Made by a program: the position numbers and the translations under genes
From: Epinephelus fuscoguttatus
Lineage: Eukaryota; Chordata; Actinopteri; Perciformes; Serranidae
Length of the DNA stretch: 64,000 bases
Direction of reading: 5' to 3'
NCBI RefSeq assembly: GCF_011397635.1
Contig: NC_064759.1
Span: forward strand, 24,390,428-24,454,427
Part shown: one piece after another, positions 55,845 through 64,000 of the stretch
How the letters are laid out: the number at the start of each line of letters is the position of its first letter
Numbering within the stretch: the first letter of the stretch is position 1
The notes under the pieces: model-generated
Database searches by the model: none
What the model was told of the DNA's origin: nothing
The model's input: only the letters and a program-made list of their open reading frames with translations

Positions 55845-57375
55845 TTACTCAGAGCTAACTGTCTCTTTGTCTTCTGTGATGACCACTTTGCTTTCGGTGT
55901 CTGAGGAAGTGGCCGTGCCTCTCCTCTCTGGAGGCGCAGTAGAGTCCGACTTCCGGGAAATCCGAGAAAAGTGTGACGATAAGGTGCGAGAGGACATAAA
56001 GGACAGGTGGTCCTCTGCCAGGGCGCTCTCTAGGACGTGGCATACGGACTGCTTGAGCTTCTTCTGGAATTCATCACACATGAAAACATAGAGAATGGGG
56101 TTCAGGCAGCTGTTAATAAAGGCCAGATTCAGAAGTAGAGAACCTGCAATCCTAACAGTATTCCGGAGCGAGTGGTCAGTATAGGACTTTAACTCTATGA
56201 AATGCACAATGTGGAAGGGCAACCAGCAGATGAAGAATGCAAGAATGATGGAGAAAACGATTCGCCGAGGTCTCTGTTTCCTGGTCCTCTGCAGGCGCCT
56301 GGCACGAACACTTATGGCCACATAAGAGACAAATATCACCAGGAATGGGATGAAGAAGCCCATAACAAAGCGAAAAATGCCGAGAATCCATGCTTGTTTA
56401 GGTGTCATGTGTACAGTATAACTACAGAAAATCTTATCCTTATCGAATCTAAGCTCACGAAAAACAGCATAAGGGGTGCTGCAGACCATAGCGGCTATCC
56501 AGATGAAAATGCATATGATCTGGGCTTTGAAAATGGTGCGCTTGTTTTGTGCCCACACCACCCACCAGACTGACAGGAAACGATCAAGACTTATGGCTGT
56601 CAGGAGAAAGATACTGGCAAACATATTGACCACAATCACAAAGCTGTTGAGCTTGCATATGAATCGTCCAAATTGCCATTGGTGATCCTGAGAGATAGAA
56701 ATGATCGAGAAAATCAGGAAGGCCGTGAAGAGGAAGTCAGCCAGCGCCAAGTTGAGAAACCAGACTGAGTTGACTGTTCTCTTCATCCTGCAGCCTGTCA
56801 CGTAGATGACTAGACTGTTGCCCAGAGTTCCAACCAGAAATATCACGCAGTAGATGACCAGGCAGGCTGTGCGTACATTCCTGAGAATCCCCTCCATCCT
56901 GTCTGGTTGACGTACAGTGGAAGTCATGTTGTCTATTGAACAAAGAAGAAATGTGTCGTTACAGACATCACTATCTTTAACATGTTCTGCAACACGCACT
57001 GAGAAAACATTATTTTTACAACCAGATGAAGTAGGTGATCTGATTTTAATTAACTCTGCACTATTTTGTAGTTTTTATAATTGTATTTTTGAATGCTCCT
57101 GTCCTGGCTCATGTTCTGTGCAGCTCTGGCTCCCACTATAGCACCAGATTGGATGAAGCAGTCACAGAATACTTTGTACTAACGTGCAAGTTGACTTTAC
57201 CAATCATTTCACTTAATTGCTGTAGTGTTTAGAAAACATCAACTACTAAATAAAAAGGAGGTTAATGCATACCTGTTTTAGATCAGTTAGCAAAAAATTA
57301 GAGTAGATCACTTTTCTGTTAATGCAATTTAAAAGCAATGCAATTATATGTTTAAAGTTTCTTACCAGTCCCCAT
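55845..57375 (-). CDS. Class A GPCR of the formyl-peptide/chemerin receptor group
   Basis: Seven-transmembrane chemoattractant-type receptor at the plasma membrane, probably on leukocytes. A 10-bp coding exon (57366-57375, MGT) splices to 55845-56932, giving 365 aa. Seen: TM1 with GTLGNSLVIYVTG, TM2 NLALADFLF, the conserved TM3 cysteine (FICKLNSF), ICL2 DRFLSVWWVVWAQNKRT, TM6 FFICWLPFHIVHF, and TM7 NPILYVFMCDEF. The ICL2 text VWAQN and the W-Q-F-G before TM3 fit FPR, CMKLR1 and GPR1. DRF replaces the usual DRY or DRC triplet. The tail is Ser/Thr-rich, as expected for arrestin binding. If the first exon is not used, the in-exon ATG at DNMTST is the start. The ligand cannot be told from sequence. 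Confidence 0.88.
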
Positions 57376-57632
57376 GTTTTTTTACTTGAGTGGCCAGAGT
57401 CTGTCTTTATGCTGAGCTGATGTATCTTGTTCTGCCTTTACTGATTCTCTCACTCTGATTACTCCTCCTTCTCAGTTCATGCAGCTGCCAATGAGACAGT
57501 GCTTTTGCTGCAATTAGGCAATAAGCAATGTGCAGGGCGAGGGCAAAAAACCACTAGCACCTTATAATATAATGCAATCCAACATGACTGTGCGACAAAA
57601 ACACAAAAACCGACATTAGTGTTCTTAAAAGT

Positions 57633-57638
57633 TTTATT
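57633..57638 (-). terminator. ctrl: ctrl poly(A) signal
   Basis: TTTATT on the plus strand is AATAAA for the minus-strand ctrl gene, about 190 bp beyond its stop codon at 57825-57827. Confidence 0.65.
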
Positions 57639-57824
57639 TTATGCATGATTTCTCATAGATGCACCAAACACATCAGTGCACTGAGTAGTTTCTACCATTC
57701 AAGGTCAATGGAAATAACAAAAGCAGCTCATATTGACACTGTATAGAATCACTCATTGATCACAGTGAGGAGCAGGATGATGGGAAACAATGCACGTGCA
57801 CTGCAGATTCTGTGTGTTTGCACG

Positions 57825-59655
57825 TTAGTTGGAAGCAACGGTCTGGTCAATCCAGCTGCGCAGGTAGGACACACGGGCGTACACAGCAGGGGCACGCACG
57901 TTGCAGTTAGAGGTGCCCCAGGACACAATACCCACAAGGGACCACACTCCACCGTTCTCACAGACCAGAGGGCCACCGGAGTCACCCTGAAATGAGACAG
58001 ATAGGTTTTTACTAATTGATTTTCAAGAGCATGCATGGGATCACTTAATAAAAGCCTGGCTCAATCTCTTGACATTGCTTGAGAGTGAGAGGACTTTGTG
58101 GTTTAAGTTTTGTACAGGATGTGGGTTGGCCTGCCATGAGTCATTTACCACCCACGAAAACGTGTGAGAACATTATTGTTGAATGAGAAGACAGAACCCT
58201 TTTTAATGACTCATTTATTAATGATAAAGTATGCACGTTATTAATTGTTTGCAAAATCTATTCATAGCTCGATCAATCAATCATGAACACTTGCTTCATA
58301 ACTATCCTTCAGGTGATTGTTGTTTTGAGGAATTACTTTTTATAAATCTGTATTCAGATGCTGTAATTAGTTGTTACCTGACAGGAGGACACTCCAGAAG
58401 CACCGGCACAGATCATGGCATCAGTGATTCTGTTATAACCCCAGTACTGCTTGCACTGAGCAGGGCTGAGCAGAGGCAGGCCGGTCTGCTGGAGGTAGCG
58501 GGGGCTTGCTGAGAACGGAGGAGAAATGGGGATGAAGCTCGCTGCACAATTAAATCTATTCCATTGTTCTTAGTCGTGCCTTTATATTTTCCCCTTTGTG
58601 GAAATGGAACCGTTCATACGTGTGTAAATTTATCCTGTGTGTGAGATTTAGAAAGCAGGCGCTCACTCACAGGTTTGGCCGGTCTTGCCCCACCCAGTGG
58701 TGACACATCTGGTTCCAGAGGGGATGCTGGTGCTGGAGGAGGCCAGGCATACAGGAGACACACGGGATGTCATCTGCACTGGGGAGGACAGCCTCAGAAG
58801 GGTGATGTCATTGTTGAAGTTCTGGGTGTTGTAGTAGGGGTGAGTGATGGCCTGGGTGGAGGGATGAGCATAATGACAAATCTACCCAGAAAATGGCTAA
58901 TTCAAGTAAAAGATTACATTTTTACGAAGAACAGGAAGCTTATATGTGTTGTAGTGTGGCTTACCCTGGAAATGGACTTGACCTGAATTGGCTCACTGCT
59001 GGACTGACGATCGTGCTCTCCCAGGATAACACGGTGGCTTCTAGGACTGAAAAGAATAAAAACATACAGAGGAAGTCATTACAGAGAAGGCAAAGTCGTT
59101 TTGTTTTTCTTTTGTTCTCATGTGGATGTGGGATATGGCGGCATTACTTACGACACACGGCAGTGAGCAGCAGTGACAACCCAGTACTGGTTGATCAGGG
59201 ATCCCCCACAGAAGTGGAATCCCCTACCATCCTAGACGTGACAACATGCATAGTTACAATATTTCCTTAATGGCGTTTTCTGTATTACACAAGGGGTTGA
59301 GGTTGGAGGGTGCATTATGCAGGCTACCTGAAGTGAAACCTGCCAAGGCCAGGACCCAGACACAGCAGTCTGCCCATTGACAATCTTGTTGTCTCTCACT
59401 TGGGGCTTGATAGCAGGCACTCCACACCCTGTGGCCAGATCACACAACCCAAAAATTAACTGCTGTTCTGAGTATTATTATGTTGCAATCTTATTAATGT
59501 GGCATCAGCCAAACATTAGCAATGATACCCATGTGTGTTATCGCAAAAAACCCCCCACAAAAGTTTCCTACAGATAAACACATCTGCTGGTAAACAGCCA
59601 GTCACTCACCCAGTGCAGAGGCCACAAGAGCCAAACAACTGACAAGCAAGAACAT
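57825..59655 (-). CDS. ctrl: Chymotrypsin-like serine protease (CTRL type)
   Basis: Secreted pancreatic digestive protease precursor. Exons 59610-59655, 59328-59428, 59152-59231, 58965-59046, 58671-58851, 58378-58508 and 57825-57986 give 260 aa. A signal peptide ([16 protein letters not shown]) precedes the propeptide starting CGVPAIKP. Activation is at K-IVNG. The catalytic triad is present: His in VVTAAHC, Asp in NNDITLL, Ser in GDSGGPL. The residue six before the catalytic serine is Ser (GVSSCQGDSGG), which gives the S1 pocket chymotrypsin rather than trypsin preference. [16 protein letters not shown] and QCKQYWG are closer to CTRL than to CTRB. The promoter has a TATA box and a PTF1-like site. 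Confidence 0.93.
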
Positions 59656-59710
59656 GGCTGTGTCTCGATCGTGATTCACTTCCCTGAGTGCTGGCAGAGG
59701 TGGACACTGG

Positions 59711-59718
59711 CTTTTATA
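59711..59718 (-). promoter_or_regulatory. ctrl: TATA box of ctrl
   Basis: TATAAAAG on the minus strand, 56 bp upstream of the start codon, would place initiation near 59685 and leave a leader of about 30 nt, usual for pancreatic protease genes. Confidence 0.75.
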
Positions 59719-59817
59719 TGTGTAGTTATCAACACTTGACCCTGAGTTCCATGTGTAGCACTGCATATTGGCCCCCAACCACACAGACACACACACGCAG
59801 ACACACATTGATAGGTC

Positions 59818-59834
59818 TGGGAAGAGAACATCTG
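59818..59834 (-). promoter_or_regulatory. ctrl: Candidate PTF1 binding site in the ctrl promoter
   Basis: On the minus strand CAGATG, a 5-base gap and TTCCCA form an E-box plus TC-box pair with the spacing of the acinar-cell PTF1 (PTF1A-RBPJL) site. It lies about 100 bp upstream of the TATA box, where such sites drive elastase and chymotrypsin genes. Confidence 0.5.
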
Positions 59835-60400
59835 GTTATAACTGAAACATTCATCCACTAAGTCTTATGCTTGTGTTTGTCCTGTTCTTGTGCACATAAG
59901 TCATGGCTTTTAGCAAACAAATTGTTGCGTAATCAGTCTGTTGGTTAGAATTAACAACACTGCCCGTTGATATGCTGAGGAGAGAGGGAAAAAAACGTTT
60001 TACAGTCCATGCATTCTTAAACTAAGGTGGATGATACATTTGCATCACAGTCTGTTGGGGTGTGTATGCTCTTGCTTTGCCTCCTTGTTTCACACCTCAC
60101 ACAAACGAGAAGCAACACCTGCTTTTAATCAGATTTTTTGAAAAATGTCATTTCCTGTTTGTAATACTAGGCGACATACAGGAAGACAGATATAGATCTT
60201 AACCATTATGGTCTGCTTATAGGAACCAGATTTATCTACAGGTCGATCTACACGTTTCAACAGCAGCATGTTGAGAGTCTCAGTGCACAGGTATTTTATG
60301 CACTAATAGATATATTGTATATCTGATTCAGAAATGTAATGGTATTAAAATATATTAATCACAATACACACAGAGTCCATTTTGCAAATCAGAATCCCAT
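59835..60400. other. ctrl-hspa8 intergenic DNA
   Basis: About 560 bp of AT-rich DNA upstream of ctrl and downstream of hspa8, with no recognisable gene or repeat. A CA-rich stretch lies just beyond, at about 59780-59806. Confidence 0.45.
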
Positions 60401-60408
60401 TGGTAATC

Positions 60409-60414
60409 TTTATT
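60409..60414 (-). terminator. hspa8: hspa8 poly(A) signal
   Basis: TTTATT on the plus strand is AATAAA for the minus-strand hspa8 gene, about 300 bp beyond its stop codon. Confidence 0.6.
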
Positions 60415-60716
60415 GATTTAATGTTCAGAAAACAAAGATGAAAAGAGGTGAGTTTTTATCCTTCATGCGAATCGTCACTAGAGAGAAAAATACTGAAGAC
60501 AACAAATGACTCTGATTATGTCTCACGTGACTAAATATTCTAACGGTGTGGAGGCTAAGTGTCAGGTTTGGTTATCTTAAAAGTTCTGAACAAATGAATT
60601 GAACAGCACACATTTAAATAAAAAAGCCTGCAATCTCACGTATTGGATTTGTAATCAGTAAATAGCTTTGAGGAAGTATGTTGGGATCTGGGATGAGGAT
60701 ACTCTCAGCACAGGGT

Positions 60717-64000
<3,284 letters not shown>

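Overview
This is vertebrate nuclear DNA from a ray-finned fish. The genes have many short GT-AG introns, and the coding sequences match teleost and mammalian orthologues closely. The introns hold teleost-type repeats: hAT and Harbinger-like miniature elements and a tRNA-derived SINE. A percomorph is my best guess from the SINE and miniature-element families, but that is inference. I saw no retroviral or LTR-type remains.

Layout. Positions 758-31092 (minus) hold a whole kmt2b gene (MLL-family H3K4 methyltransferase) in 36 coding exons, about 3,905 aa. Next come psenen (plus, 34028-36811; gamma-secretase PEN-2), a transposon-filled spacer (about 37.8-41.1 kb), a small heat-shock protein gene (plus, 41727-42939), proser3 (minus, 43409-49291), lin37 (plus, 50371-53861; DREAM/MuvB subunit), a formyl-peptide/chemerin-type GPCR (minus, 55845-57375), a ctrl-type chymotrypsin (minus, 57825-59655), and the 3' part of an intron-containing hsc70/hspa8 gene (minus, 60717 to beyond the right edge).

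The genes from kmt2b to lin37 are the same neighbours found at human 19q13.12 (KMT2B, PSENEN, LIN37, HSPB6, PROSER3), with local reordering. The block is therefore ancient conserved synteny, not an operon. Shared regulation is plausible at two junctions. proser3 and lin37 are head-to-head across about 1.1 kb. The small heat-shock gene and proser3 are tail-to-tail, with their poly(A) signals a few bases apart. The GPCR, ctrl and hspa8 part does not belong to that human block.

I did not find a new multi-gene system. The most unusual structures are a nest of transposons four families deep between psenen and the small heat-shock gene, a 539-bp element carrying a relic of a RecQ-like helicase reading frame, a GC-AG intron in lin37, and a 7-residue tandem repeat in the long disordered part of Kmt2b. 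Splice sites were placed by eye using GT-AG signals and reading phase. The summed exons give whole codon numbers for kmt2b, psenen, the small heat-shock gene, proser3, lin37, the GPCR and ctrl.
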